Assembly (NCBI GenBank): GCA_036389375.1
Contig: DASVQA010000083.1
Span: 1 to 39,923, forward strand
DNA length: 39,923 bases
Direction: 5' to 3'
DNA from: QHXQ01 sp036389375
GTDB taxonomy: Bacteria > Acidobacteriota > Blastocatellia > Pyrinomonadales > Pyrinomonadaceae
A model generated the notes under the pieces. It saw nothing but the letters and a program-made list of their open reading frames with translations, ran no database searches and was not told where the DNA came from. The translations under genes and the position numbers were made by a program. Positions within the stretch are counted from its first letter, which is position 1, and each line of letters begins with the position of its first letter. Shown here in pieces: positions 24,516-31,938 of the stretch.

Positions 24516-24920
24516 TTATACTCTGCGCCGCTTCGGCGGGCGGCAGCCGTTGTGCGGGATCGGCGTCGTATCGCGGATGGCGATGACGCGGATGCCGGCG
24601 TTGTTGATGGCGCGGATCGCGGATTCACGCCCGCCGCCCGGCCCCTTCACGCGCACTTCACACTGCTGCATGCCGGCCTCTTTGGCCTTGTTGGCTGCCT
24701 CGTAAGCCGCCTGCTGCGCAGCGAAGGGCGTACCTTTGCGCGAGCCGCGAAAGCCGCGTGCGCCCGCCGACGACTGGGCGATCAGGTTGCCTTCAAGGTC
24801 GGTGATCGTGATCATCGTGTTATTAAACGATGCCGCGATGAACACGATCCCGTTCGGGATATTCTTCTTCTCTTTCTTGCGAAAGACCTTCTTTTTGCCG
24901 CCTGCTGTTGCTTTAGCCAT
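24516..24920 (-). CDS. rpsK: 30S ribosomal protein S11
   Basis: 134 residues. The core motifs are GIVFIAASFNNTMITITD, SSAGARGFRGSRKGTPFAAQ and the C-terminal DTTPIPHNGCRPPKRRRV. S11 lies in the platform at the decoding-site side. The N-terminal 20 residues are a Lys-rich extension. The ribosome site GAGG is the end of the heptamer element lying between rpsM and this gene, 4-5 nt before the ATG. Confidence 0.99.
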   Translation of the reverse strand: MAKATAGGKKKVFRKKEKKNIPNGIVFIAASFNNTMITITDLEGNLIAQSSAGARGFRGSRKGTPFAAQQAAYEAANKAKEAGMQQCEVRVKGPGGGRESAIRAINNAGIRVIAIRDTTPIPHNGCRPPKRRRV

Positions 24921-24921
24921 G

Positions 24922-25006
24922 AAACCTCAGAGGTCAGAGGTCAGAGGTCAGAGCTTAGTGAAATCAGTTCTAACTGACCGCTAACCTCTAAGCGCTAACC
25001 GCTGTT
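24922..25006. repeat. Heptamer array element, AGGTCAG type (rpsM-rpsK spacer)
   Basis: Three perfect AGGTCAG units (24931-24951) follow AAACCTCAG. The apex holds CAGTTCTAACTG (24965-24976), a nested palindrome. The inverted array is CTAACCT CTAAGCG CTAACCG. Positions 24922-24958 are identical over 37 bp to 32126-32162. In RNA the arms give about 14 of 16 Watson-Crick pairs plus a G-U. The element runs from the rpsM stop to the rpsK ribosome site. Confidence 0.9.
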
Positions 25007-25008
25007 AC

Positions 25009-25392
25009 TTATTTCTTGCCCGGTGCTTTCTTCTTGGCGATGGTGGCGCGGCGCGGGCCCTTGCGGGTGCGCGCGTTGGTGTGCGTGCGCTGCCCGCGCA
25101 CGGGTAAGCCCCGGCGGTGGCGCAGCCCCCGGTAGCAGCCGATGTCCATCAAACGCTTGATGTCCATCTGCGTGCGCTTGCGCAGATCGCCTTCCACGTC
25201 GCCCTGCCCCTCGATGACCGAGCGGATGCGGCCGAGCTGATCCTCGTCCAGATCGCGCACGCGCGTGTCCGGGTGGACGCCCGCCTCTTTGAGGATCGTA
25301 TTCGAGCGCGAACGCCCGATGCCGAAAATGTACGTCAGACCGATCTCGACGCGCTTATTAACCGGGAGATCGACGCCAACCACACGAGCCAT
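25009..25392 (-). CDS. rpsM: 30S ribosomal protein S13
   Basis: 127 residues. MARVVGVDLPVNKRVEIGLTYIFGIGRSRS and the C-terminal GLPVRGQRTHTNARTRKGPR are diagnostic. S13 contacts the head and the A- and P-site tRNAs. In E. coli its mRNA leader is where S4 represses the operon. rpmJ lies only 31 bp upstream, so no separate promoter is likely. Confidence 0.99.
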   Translation of the reverse strand: MARVVGVDLPVNKRVEIGLTYIFGIGRSRSNTILKEAGVHPDTRVRDLDEDQLGRIRSVIEGQGDVEGDLRKRTQMDIKRLMDIGCYRGLRHRRGLPVRGQRTHTNARTRKGPRRATIAKKKAPGKK

Positions 25393-25423
25393 GCTCTAAC
25401 TCCTAATAATTTTGAGATCGCTT

Positions 25424-25537
25424 TTAGCCTTGCCGTTGTTTGTGCTTCGGATTTGTGCAGATCACGCGCACCACGCCTTTGCGATGGATGATCTTGCAGT
25501 TGTCGCACATCTTCTTAACTGAAGCCCGTACCTTCAT
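25424..25537 (-). CDS. rpmJ: 50S ribosomal protein L36
   Basis: 37 residues, a short gene read directly from the minus strand: MKVRASVKKMCDNCKIIHRK and onward to NPKHKQRQG. C11, C14, C27 and H32 form the zinc site, so this is the C+ form. It lies between infA and rpsM as in the canonical order. Start ATG 25537 and stop TAA 25424 are unambiguous, although the gene is too short for simple ORF listing. Confidence 0.98.
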   Translation of the reverse strand: MKVRASVKKMCDNCKIIHRKGVVRVICTNPKHKQRQG

Positions 25538-25581
25538 GCCTAGCCTACCTTCCGCCGGAGTTCATCAACGCGCAGCGCGCA

Positions 25582-25803
25582 TCACTTGTAACGATAGGTG
25601 ATCCGGCCACGATTCAGGTCGTAGGGCGATAACTCGACGAGCACGCGGTCGCCGGGGAGGATACGGATGAAATTCTTCCGCATCTTGCCGGACACGTGGG
25701 CAAGCACCTGATGACGGCTTTCCTCCAATTCAACGCGAAACATCGCGTTCGGCAGCGTCTCCACCACCTGCGCCATCACCTCTATCGCCTCTTCCTTAGC
25801 CAT
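25582..25803 (-). CDS. infA: Translation initiation factor IF-1
   Basis: 73 residues, matching the usual 72. It is a single S1/OB-fold domain: MAKEEAIEVMAQVVETLPNA, FRVELEESRHQVLAHVSGKMRKNFIRI and ending in SPYDLNRGRITYRYK. IF-1 occupies the A site during initiation. A possible internal promoter lies in the 91-bp spacer between map and this gene. Confidence 0.99.
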   Translation of the reverse strand: MAKEEAIEVMAQVVETLPNAMFRVELEESRHQVLAHVSGKMRKNFIRILPGDRVLVELSPYDLNRGRITYRYK

Positions 25804-25845
25804 AACCGCTATAGACTTAAAACTGCCTATGTCGGCAAACTTCGG

Positions 25846-25875
25846 ATACTAACACAGCCGCACCCTGCGTGCCAA
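25846..25875 (-). promoter_or_regulatory. Candidate internal promoter upstream of infA
   Basis: On the minus strand TTGGCA (25875-25870) and TAGTAT (25851-25846) are 18 bp apart. The -35 matches at 5 of 6 positions and the -10 at 4 of 6. It is one of the few long spacers in the cluster without a heptamer array, which fits a regulatory role. Confidence 0.4.
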
Positions 25876-25894
25876 GTGACGGCCACAGTTCAGG

Positions 25895-26686
25895 TTATAG
25901 ATGCGCGGCGACCTCTGCCGGTTGCGGCTCGGCCGCCTGCTCGACGCGCGTGAAAACCTCTGGCCCGTCCTCCGTAATGGCAATGGTGTGCTCGACGTGC
26001 GCCGAGGGTTGCCCGTCCAGCGTCACGACCGTCCACCCGTCTTTGAGCGTCTTCGTCTGGTGTGTGCCGATGTTGACCATCGGCTCGATGGCGAAGACGT
26101 AGCCGGCCCTGATCTTTGTGCCTTTGCCGGGCGTGCCGTAGTTCGGAATCTGCGGGTCTTCGTGCATGCGCCGCCCGATGCCGTGCCCGACGTATTCGCG
26201 CACGACCGAATAACCGTGCGCCTCGGCGTGCGCCTGCACGGCCCAACCAATATCGCCCAGATGCCGGCCGGGCCAGCACTCTTTGATCGCACGCTCCAGA
26301 CACTCCTCGGTCACGCTGATGAGGCGCAGCCAATCGGGGCGCACCCAACCGACGGGCACGGTCGTCGCCGTATCGCCCACGAACCCATTGAGCGTCGCGC
26401 CCACGTCAATCGAGATGATGTCGCCCTCCTGCAATTCGTAGCGCGAAGGGAAACCGTGGACGACCTGCTCATTGACCGACGCGCAGATCGAATAAGGGAA
26501 ACCGTGATAGCCTTTGAACGTCGGCAGCGCGCCCGCGTCGCGGATCATCTGCTCGGCCGCCGCGTCGAGTTCGAGCGTGGTTATGCCGGGCCGCACCATG
26601 CGGCGCAGTGCTTCGCGCACCTGCCCCGCGAGCCGCCCGGCCCCGCGCATCTTCTCCAACTCTTTCCGCGACTTGCCGATAATCAT
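25895..26686 (-). CDS. map: Type I methionyl aminopeptidase
   Basis: 263 residues, the single-domain form. The five metal ligands are visible: D94 (ISIDVGA), D105 (GDTATT), H168 (GHGIGRRMHEDP), E201 (AIEPMV) and E232 (VEHTIAI). It removes the initiator methionine from nascent proteins. The leader consists wholly of a heptamer repeat element, and no AGGA-like site precedes ATG 26686, so translation may be weak or coupled to adk. Confidence 0.98.
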   Translation of the reverse strand: MIIGKSRKELEKMRGAGRLAGQVREALRRMVRPGITTLELDAAAEQMIRDAGALPTFKGYHGFPYSICASVNEQVVHGFPSRYELQEGDIISIDVGATLNGFVGDTATTVPVGWVRPDWLRLISVTEECLERAIKECWPGRHLGDIGWAVQAHAEAHGYSVVREYVGHGIGRRMHEDPQIPNYGTPGKGTKIRAGYVFAIEPMVNIGTHQTKTLKDGWTVVTLDGQPSAHVEHTIAITEDGPEVFTRVEQAAEPQPAEVAAHL

Positions 26687-26690
26687 AAAA

Positions 26691-26757
26691 CAGTGCCGGG
26701 TGACAGGTGATAGGTGACGAGCAGCAGACGAGTTTTTAACTCGTCACTTGTCGCTCC
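26691..26757. repeat. Heptamer array element, GTGACAG type (adk-map junction)
   Basis: GTGCCGG GTGACAG GTGATAG GTGACGA run in register. The apex is GAGTTTTTAACTC (a nested palindrome) and the inverted half is GTCACTTGTCGCTCC. The inverted half lies inside adk and encodes its final residues (ERQVTS). The TAA stop is in the apex. Confidence 0.88.
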
Positions 26758-27401
26758 ATGACTGCCTGTTCAATGTCCGCGTAGATCGTTTCCGGCGCGC
26801 GCGTGCCGTCAATTCGTTGCAGGCGCGCGGTGCGCTCGTAATAATCGAGCAGCGGTTGCGTCTCTTGCTGATAGGTCGCCAAACGCACTCTGATCTTTTC
26901 GGCCGTATCGTCGGCGCGCTGCGTGAGTCGCGCTTCCGGGTGCTGGTCGCACACCTCATCTACACGCGGGGGCTTGAAGTAGATGTTGTAAATCTCGTGG
27001 CAGACGGGACAGGTGCGCCGTCCCGTCGTGCGCTTCTCCAAAATGTCAAAGGGCACGTCCACCAGCAGCACCTGAATCTCGTGCCCCTGCGCGGCGGCGA
27101 GTCGTTCCAGCATCTCGGCCTGCACGGTCGTGCGCGGAAAGCCGTCGAGGATGTAACCGGCGCGGCAATCGTCTTGACTTGTGCGCTCCTCGACGATGCG
27201 AATCACGAGGTCGTCCGAGATGAGCTTGCCTGCGGCCTGCACGGCGCGCACTTCGGCGGCGAGCGGCGTCTCGGCCTTCGCCAGTGCGCGGAACATGTCG
27301 CCGGTCGAAATCTGCGGCAGACCGCGCCGCTCCTGCAACAGTCGCGCCTGCGTGCCCTTGCCCGCGCCCGGCGCGCCGATCAAAACGACAATCTTCGACA
27401 T
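26736..27401 (-). CDS. adk: Adenylate kinase (long form with zinc-binding lid)
   Basis: 221 residues. P-loop GAPGAGKGT (9-17), the NMP-binding region ISTGDMFR, and DGFPRT are present. The lid carries CPVC (131-134) and CDQH (151-154), a CCCH zinc site. Adk interconverts ATP + AMP with 2 ADP. Its last six residues are encoded by a heptamer repeat arm. AAGG lies very close to the start (1 nt before ATG), a poor ribosome spacing. Confidence 0.98.
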   Translation of the reverse strand: MSKIVVLIGAPGAGKGTQARLLQERRGLPQISTGDMFRALAKAETPLAAEVRAVQAAGKLISDDLVIRIVEERTSQDDCRAGYILDGFPRTTVQAEMLERLAAAQGHEIQVLLVDVPFDILEKRTTGRRTCPVCHEIYNIYFKPPRVDEVCDQHPEARLTQRADDTAEKIRVRLATYQQETQPLLDYYERTARLQRIDGTRAPETIYADIEQAVMERQVTS

Positions 27402-27407
27402 TCCTTA

Positions 27408-27476
27408 AGAGGTCAGAGGTTAGAGGTTAGAGGTTAGGATGAACAGTTTTAACTGATCTCTAACCTATGACCTCTA
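27408..27476. repeat. Heptamer array element, AGGTTAG type (secY-adk spacer)
   Basis: AGGTCAG AGGTTAG AGGTTAG AGGTTAG run in register. The apex has CAGTTTTAACTG (27444-27455), close to the apex of the rpsM-rpsK element. The inverted half holds CTCTAACCTATGACCTC. It begins about 4 bp after the secY stop codon. Confidence 0.88.
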
Positions 27477-27479
27477 TTT

Positions 27480-28901
27480 CTATGTTCTTCGGCCGCGCAG
27501 ACGGCTGCCGCCGCCGAGGAAGCCCTCATAGTTGCGCATGACGAGTTGCGCCTCGACCTGCGCGACCGTGTCCATTGCTACGCCGACGAGGATCAGGAGT
27601 GACGTGCCGCCGAAGTAGAACTGATAGCCCATGCCCGTCGGAATCCACGTTAAGCCCGGCGTGCCGCTAAAGAAGGCATCGAGCGATGGCCCGACGAAGG
27701 GCAACCGGCCGACCTTGAACCCGCTCAACATCAACTGCGGCAGGAAGGCGACGAACGCCAGATAGATCGCGCCGACGGTCGTTAGCCGCGTCAGGATCGT
27801 GTTCAGGTATTCAGCCGTGTTGCGACCGGGGCGGATGCCGGGGATGAAACCGCCATGCTTGCGGAGGTTGTCCGCCACCTCTTCGACGTTGAAGATGATC
27901 GTGATGTAGAAGAACGTAAAGATCACGATCAGGCTCAGGAAGATCAACTCGTAGTAGGGGTCGCCGCCGTGAAACTGCTGGAAGAAGAGGTGCAGCTTGT
28001 AGCGCCACGAATCGGGCTGCGACGGCTCGAAGCGGATGAACTGCACGATGGTCTGCGGGAACGCGAGCATGGACGAAGCGAAGATGACGGGGATGACGCC
28101 CGCCATGTTGATCTTGAGCGGCATGTTCGTCTGCTGCCCGCCGACCATCTGCCGCCCGACGTGTCGCTTGGCGTAACTGATCGGTACTTTGCGCCGCCCT
28201 GATTCCACGAAGACGACGAACGCGATCAAGCCCACTAGCACGGCGATCATCATCAGCACGCCGAGAATCTGGAACGTGTCGCCGCTCTGCAAACGCTGTA
28301 GCACCTGCGGCACGCCGCGCGTCGGCAGCCCGATGACGATGCCGGCGAAGATCAGGAGCGAGATGCCGTTGCCGATGCCGCGCTCGGTGATCTGCTCGCC
28401 GAGCCACATGACAAAGATCGTGCCGGTGGTGAGCGTCAGGATAGTCGTGATCAAAAAGCCCCAGGTGTTCGGCCCGACGCCCTGCGATTGCAGCCAGCGC
28501 GCGACGATTGAGGTCTGGAAGCCCGCCAGCACCACCGTCAAATAACGCGTGTACTGGTTGATCTTCTGCCGCCCGGCTTCGCCCTCTTCCTGCAAGCGTT
28601 TCAGTTGCGAGAAGACTGTCGTCATCAGTTGCAGGATGATCGAGGCGGTGATGTAAGGCGTGACGCCGAGCGCGAAGACAGAGATGGTCTGGAAGTTTCC
28701 GCCCGAGAACAGGTCGAGCACGCCGAGCAGCGTGTTGCCGACATCGGCCCAGACCTGAATCAGCCGTTCCTTGTTGATGCCCGGCGCGGTGATGTGCGCG
28801 CCGAGGCGATAGACGGCCAGCAACCCGAGCGTAAAGAAGATACGCTTGCGCAGGTCTGGCACCTGGAACATGTTGCGGACGGCGGCGAAAAACTTTTCCA
28901 T
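27480..28901 (-). CDS. secY: Preprotein translocase subunit SecY
   Basis: 473 residues, slightly longer than the usual 430-445. About ten transmembrane helices are visible. Signature segments are FALGVTPYITASIILQLMT, RGIGNGISLLIFAGI and the cytoplasmic loop ANVLRKHGGF-like DNLRKHGGFIPGIRPGRNT. SecY is the channel of the Sec translocon with SecE and SecG, which are not in this window. GAGGG precedes ATG 28901 with good spacing, next to a heptamer element. Confidence 0.99.
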   Translation of the reverse strand: MEKFFAAVRNMFQVPDLRKRIFFTLGLLAVYRLGAHITAPGINKERLIQVWADVGNTLLGVLDLFSGGNFQTISVFALGVTPYITASIILQLMTTVFSQLKRLQEEGEAGRQKINQYTRYLTVVLAGFQTSIVARWLQSQGVGPNTWGFLITTILTLTTGTIFVMWLGEQITERGIGNGISLLIFAGIVIGLPTRGVPQVLQRLQSGDTFQILGVLMMIAVLVGLIAFVVFVESGRRKVPISYAKRHVGRQMVGGQQTNMPLKINMAGVIPVIFASSMLAFPQTIVQFIRFEPSQPDSWRYKLHLFFQQFHGGDPYYELIFLSLIVIFTFFYITIIFNVEEVADNLRKHGGFIPGIRPGRNTAEYLNTILTRLTTVGAIYLAFVAFLPQLMLSGFKVGRLPFVGPSLDAFFSGTPGLTWIPTGMGYQFYFGGTSLLILVGVAMDTVAQVEAQLVMRNYEGFLGGGSRLRGRRT

Positions 28902-28913
28902 AAGCCCTCAACT

Positions 28914-29040
28914 ACAGTGACGAGTGACGAGTGATAAGTGACGAGCAAGGATAATCCTCTGCCACGTCTTTTGTCACCCGGCACTCGCCGCGAAACGCTG
29001 CCTTGAACGTGGCACTCGTTTACTCTGCGCTCGGCACTGC
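28914..29040. repeat. Heptamer array element, GTGACGA type, long form (rplO-secY spacer)
   Basis: GTGACGA GTGACGA GTGATAA GTGACGA (28917-28944) are in register. An extended middle follows, then inverted material (GTCACCCGGCACTCGCC at 28973-28989 and GGCACTCG, CGGCACTGC up to 29040). The distal part lies within rplO and encodes its last residues (AVPSAE) and stop. It is the longest element (about 125 bp) and may be two nested ones. Confidence 0.8.
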
Positions 29041-29493
29041 TTTGGTGATGAGCGTGGCCGTGCCGCCCGCCTGTTCGATCTTTTCGCGGGCGCTCTTGGT
29101 GAAACGGTGCGCCGAGACGCGCAGCGCCTTCGTGATGTCGCCCGTGCCGAGCACAACCACGTCGCGCTTGCCCTTGGCGATAACGCCGCGCTGATGCATC
29201 AGGTCGGGCGTGATCTCTTCATCGGCGACGAAACTGCGCTCTAAGGTCTCAAGGCTCACTTCCGTCCACTGCTTCTTGAAGATGTTCGTGAAGCCACGTT
29301 TCGGCAGACGGCGCTGCAAGGGCATCTGCCCACCCTCGAAGCCGATCTTGGCCGAATAGCCGGAGCGCGATTTTTGCCCCTTGTTGCCGCGCCCGGCCGT
29401 TTTGCCGAGGCCCGAACCGGGCCCGCGCCCGACGCGCTTCTTCTTGTGCGTCGCACCGGCCGGCGCGTGCAAGTTGTTCAAACCGATAGCCAT
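29020..29493 (-). CDS. rplO: 50S ribosomal protein L15
   Basis: 157 residues. NNLHAPAGATHKKKRVGRGP, GSGLGKTAGRGNKGQKSRSG and GFEGGQMPLQRRLPKRGF are diagnostic of the extended N-terminal arm. The end (TKAVPSAE) lies in repeat DNA and differs from the usual short C-terminus. AGGTG precedes ATG 29493. rpmD is 8 bp upstream. Confidence 0.99.
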   Translation of the reverse strand: MAIGLNNLHAPAGATHKKKRVGRGPGSGLGKTAGRGNKGQKSRSGYSAKIGFEGGQMPLQRRLPKRGFTNIFKKQWTEVSLETLERSFVADEEITPDLMHQRGVIAKGKRDVVVLGTGDITKALRVSAHRFTKSAREKIEQAGGTATLITKAVPSAE

Positions 29494-29501
29494 GATTTCA
29501 C

Positions 29502-29708
29502 CTACTCAATGATGCGGATCAGGTGCGGCACTTTGGCGACTGCGCCGCGCGCCGCAGGTGTGTCGGGGCGCTCGATGATCTGGTTGAGCTTCGTCAACCC
29601 CAAGCTCCGCACGATCTCTTTCTGCGTCTTCGGAAAGGCGATGAAGCTGCGATAATACTGTATGCGAATCTTCCCGCCGCCCGGCTGTTCGCTGTTCTGT
29701 TCAGCCAT
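29502..29708 (-). CDS. rpmD: 50S ribosomal protein L30
   Basis: 68 residues, against about 60 in most bacteria. The first 11 residues (MAEQNSEQPGG) are an extension. The core IRIQYYRSFIAFPKTQKEIV, then LGLTKLNQIIERPDTPAARG, is typical of bacterial L30. It precedes rplO as in the canonical spc order. Confidence 0.97.
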   Translation of the reverse strand: MAEQNSEQPGGGKIRIQYYRSFIAFPKTQKEIVRSLGLTKLNQIIERPDTPAARGAVAKVPHLIRIIE

Positions 29709-29724
29709 AACAAACCTCGTGCCA

Positions 29725-29799
29725 GTTTCGAGCTTCAGGTTACGAATTTCGAGTTAAAACCAACCCAACGCGGAACTCGAAACCGGAAACCTCAAGCTT
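29725..29799. repeat. Heptamer array element, GTTACGA type (rpsE-rpmD spacer)
   Basis: GTTTCGA GCTTCAG GTTACGA ATTTCGA GTTAAAA (29725-29759) are in perfect 7-bp register. The inverted half 29774-29799 (AACTCGA, AACCGGA, AACCTCA, AGCTT) pairs with 29730-29755. The far arm ends inside the rpsE stop codon (29798-29800). The sequence is unrelated to the GTGACGA and AGGTCAG types. Confidence 0.85.
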
Positions 29800-30304
29800 A
29801 TAATTCTTCGACCTGCTTGCCGCGCAGCCGTGCCACTTCCATCGGGTCTTTCATGTTCAAGAGACCGTCGAAGGTGGCGCGCACGACGTTGTGCGGGTTG
29901 GTTGAGCCGAGCACCTTTGTGCGCACGTCGTGGACGCCCGCCGCCTGCATGATGGCCCGCACCGCGCCGCCCGCGATCACGCCCGTGCCCGCGCTGGCCG
30001 GTTTCATCAACACGCGCCCCGCGCCATACTCGCCGATGAACTGGTGCGGCAGCGTGTTCTCGATGAGGGGCACGCGGATCAGATTTTTCTTCGCCGCCTC
30101 AATGCCCTTCTTGATCGCCAGCGGCACTTCGCGCGCCTTGCCTGAGCCGAAGCCGACGTGCCCCGCGCCGTCGCCGACGATGACGAGCGCCGCAAAACTC
30201 AAGTTCTTGCCGCCCTTGACCACTTTCGTTACGCGGTTAATCGAGATAACCTGATCCTGTAGATCAAGTCCTGCCGCCGTAATCCGATGTTTCGGTTGTC
30301 GCAT
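29798..30304 (-). CDS. rpsE: 30S ribosomal protein S5
   Basis: 168 residues. NRVTKVVKGGKNLSFAALVI is the double-stranded-RNA-binding start. GKAREVPLAIKKGIEAAKKN, GTGVIAGGAVRAIMQAAGV and LGSTNPHNVVRATFDGL are all typical. S5 lies at the mRNA entry side and affects fidelity. It begins 2 bp after the rplR stop. Confidence 0.99.
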   Translation of the reverse strand: MRQPKHRITAAGLDLQDQVISINRVTKVVKGGKNLSFAALVIVGDGAGHVGFGSGKAREVPLAIKKGIEAAKKNLIRVPLIENTLPHQFIGEYGAGRVLMKPASAGTGVIAGGAVRAIMQAAGVHDVRTKVLGSTNPHNVVRATFDGLLNMKDPMEVARLRGKQVEEL

Positions 30305-30306
30305 TG

Positions 30307-30714
30307 TTATTCCTGACTGTCTCCGGCGGGCGCTGCTGCTTGCGCCGCTGCCTCTGCCCGATTTAGACCGGCCGCGCGCGCGGCGTCCGCCAGCGCCTTC
30401 ACGCGCCCGTGATAACGATAGCCGCCGCGATCAAACACGACGCTCTCGACGCCCTTGCTGAGCGCCCGCTCGGCAATCGCGCGCCCGACGCGTTCCGCCG
30501 CCGCCACGTTGCCGCCCGTTGTGCCGCGCAAATCCTTCTCGGTCGTCGAAGCCGAGGCAATCGTGCGCCCCGCTTCGTCGTCGATAAGCTGCGCGTAGAT
30601 GTGGTTCAGGCTGCGGTAGATCGCGAGGCGCGGGCGCGCGCCCGACCCCAACACCTTACGGCGAATCCGCCGGTGTACCGCCTGCCGAATGTCTGCTCTA
30701 TCCTTCTGTGCCAT
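30307..30714 (-). CDS. rplR: 50S ribosomal protein L18
   Basis: 135 residues. RPRLAIYRSLNHIYAQLIDD and the C-terminal VVFDRGGYRYHGRVKALADAARAAGL are diagnostic. L18 binds 5S rRNA. The last 18 residues form an Ala-rich tail beyond the usual end. The ribosome site TTGAGGTT is the end of the heptamer element upstream. Confidence 0.99.
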   Translation of the reverse strand: MAQKDRADIRQAVHRRIRRKVLGSGARPRLAIYRSLNHIYAQLIDDEAGRTIASASTTEKDLRGTTGGNVAAAERVGRAIAERALSKGVESVVFDRGGYRYHGRVKALADAARAAGLNRAEAAAQAAAPAGDSQE

Positions 30715-30718
30715 CTCA

Positions 30719-30804
30719 AAACCTCAATGACGAGTGGCGCGTGACAGGTGCTAAGCAAGAGGAAGTTTTTCACTCGTCACTCACCACTCATCACTTGTCA
30801 CTGC
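30719..30804. repeat. Heptamer array element, CACTCGT type (rplF-rplR spacer)
   Basis: GACGAGT GGCGCGT GACAGGT GCTAAGC give the direct half. The apex is AAGTTTTTCACT. The inverted half CACTCGT CACTCAC CACTCAT CACTTGT CACTGCT (30771-30805) has five units in perfect register, the clearest in the window. The element ends 1 bp before the rplF stop complement. Confidence 0.9.
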
Positions 30805-30805
30805 T

Positions 30806-31366
30806 CTATTTGCCCGTCTTGCCCGGCCGCAGTTTGAGCGGCACATCGGCGTAGCGCACACCCTTGCCTTTGTAAGGGTCGGGCTTACGCAGGTTGTGCA
30901 TCTCGGCGGCTGTCTGGCCAAGCTTCTGCTTATCAATGCCGGAGAGCGTGAGCGTCAACTGATACTGCGGGATTGACGACTTCGTTGGCACGCGCTCGCC
31001 TTTGGCGTCTATACCTTCGGGCAGCGGGAACTCGATGGGGTGCGAGTAGCCGAGCGAGAAGACGATGCGCTTCGCCTGCACGTCCGCCTTGTAGCCGACG
31101 CCGACGATGTCCATCTGTTTCGAGAAGCCTTCGGTCACGCCCACAATCGCATTGTTCGCCAGCGCGCGCGCAAGCCCGTGCGCCGCCGCCAACTCGTCCG
31201 ACGTGCGCTCGGCCTGCAACTGGTCGCCTTCAAGCTTAAACGAGATGCCTTCCGGGATCGGCGTCTTGAGCGTGCCCTTCGGCCCCTTCACCTCAAGTTC
31301 GTGCGCGCCGACCGTCACGCTGACGCCCTTCGGCACGGTGATGACTTTCTTACCAATACGAGACAT
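30806..31366 (-). CDS. rplF: 50S ribosomal protein L6
   Basis: 186 residues from ATG 31366. A TTG two codons upstream is rejected because GAGG stands 6-7 nt before the ATG. MSRIGKKVITVPKGVSVTV, GVTEGFSKQMDIVGVGYKA and the C-terminal PDPYKGKGVRYADVPLKLRPGKTGK match L6, with its two repeated alpha/beta domains. It stabilises the factor-binding region of the 50S subunit. CTGAGGTT at its start belongs to the spacer element. Confidence 0.99.
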   Translation of the reverse strand: MSRIGKKVITVPKGVSVTVGAHELEVKGPKGTLKTPIPEGISFKLEGDQLQAERTSDELAAAHGLARALANNAIVGVTEGFSKQMDIVGVGYKADVQAKRIVFSLGYSHPIEFPLPEGIDAKGERVPTKSSIPQYQLTLTLSGIDKQKLGQTAAEMHNLRKPDPYKGKGVRYADVPLKLRPGKTGK

Positions 31367-31370
31367 GATC

Positions 31371-31453
31371 AACCTCAGTGATGAGTAGCGGGTGACAGGG
31401 GGCGGGCAAGGACAGTTGTTAACTTATCACCCGGCACTTGTCACCTGTCACTA
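31371..31453. repeat. Heptamer array element, GTGACAG type (rpsH-rplF spacer)
   Basis: AACCTCA is followed by GTGATGA GTAGCGG GTGACAG GGGGCGG. The apex is CAGTTGTTAACT. The inverted half is CTTATCA CCCGGCA CTTGTCA CCTGTCA. It spans the whole spacer from the rplF ribosome site to the rpsH stop. Confidence 0.87.
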
Positions 31454-31846
31454 CTAATAAATTTCTGCCAGCACTTCGCCGCCGACGTTTTCGCGGCGGG
31501 CGCGTTTGCCGCTCATCAGCCCGCGCGAGGTCGAGACGATGTTGACGCCGTAGCCGCCGAGGACTTTCGGAATCCCATCGGAGCCGACGTAGACGCGCCG
31601 CCCGGGCCGCGAAACGCGCGCCAGATGCGAGATGGAGGACGTGCCCCGCGTGTCGTAGCGCAGGAAGATGCGCAAGGTGCGGCGCACGCCTTCGCCCTTA
31701 ACGACGAAATTGTTGATGTAGCCTTCCTCTTTCAGGATGCGGGCGATCTCCAGTTTCAATTTAGACGCCGGGATGTCCACACGCGAGTGCTTCGCGGTGA
31801 TCGCGTTCCGCATCCGCGTCAGCATGTCGGCAATAGGATCAGTCAT
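31454..31846 (-). CDS. rpsH: 30S ribosomal protein S8
   Basis: 130 residues, the standard length. MTDPIADMLTRMRNAI and the C-terminal KVLGGYGVNIVSTSRGLMSG are diagnostic. In E. coli S8 is the translational repressor of the spc operon, acting at the L5 start. GGAG stands 9 nt before ATG 31846. Confidence 0.99.
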   Translation of the reverse strand: MTDPIADMLTRMRNAITAKHSRVDIPASKLKLEIARILKEEGYINNFVVKGEGVRRTLRIFLRYDTRGTSSISHLARVSRPGRRVYVGSDGIPKVLGGYGVNIVSTSRGLMSGKRARRENVGGEVLAEIY

Positions 31847-31860
31847 TACGCAAAACTCCA

Positions 31861-31930
31861 GAGATTAGAGGTCAGAGGTCAGAGGTCAAGGCTGGTCATT
31901 CGTTGACCGCTGACCGCTCAGCTCTGCCCG
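31861..31930. repeat. Heptamer array element, AGGTCAG type (rpsN-rpsH spacer)
   Basis: AGATTAG AGGTCAG AGGTCAG AGGTCAA are in register, then an apex GGTCATTCGTTGACC. The inverted half TGACCGC TGACCGC TCAGCTC TGCCCGC keeps the 7-bp period. Confidence 0.85.
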
Positions 31931-31938
31931 CTGCATTA

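Noticed and set aside
27811..28911. 366-residue alternative frame within secY
   Set aside because: SecY in the overlapping frame has complete transmembrane and signature segments. The alternative is Arg/His-rich and carries no motif.
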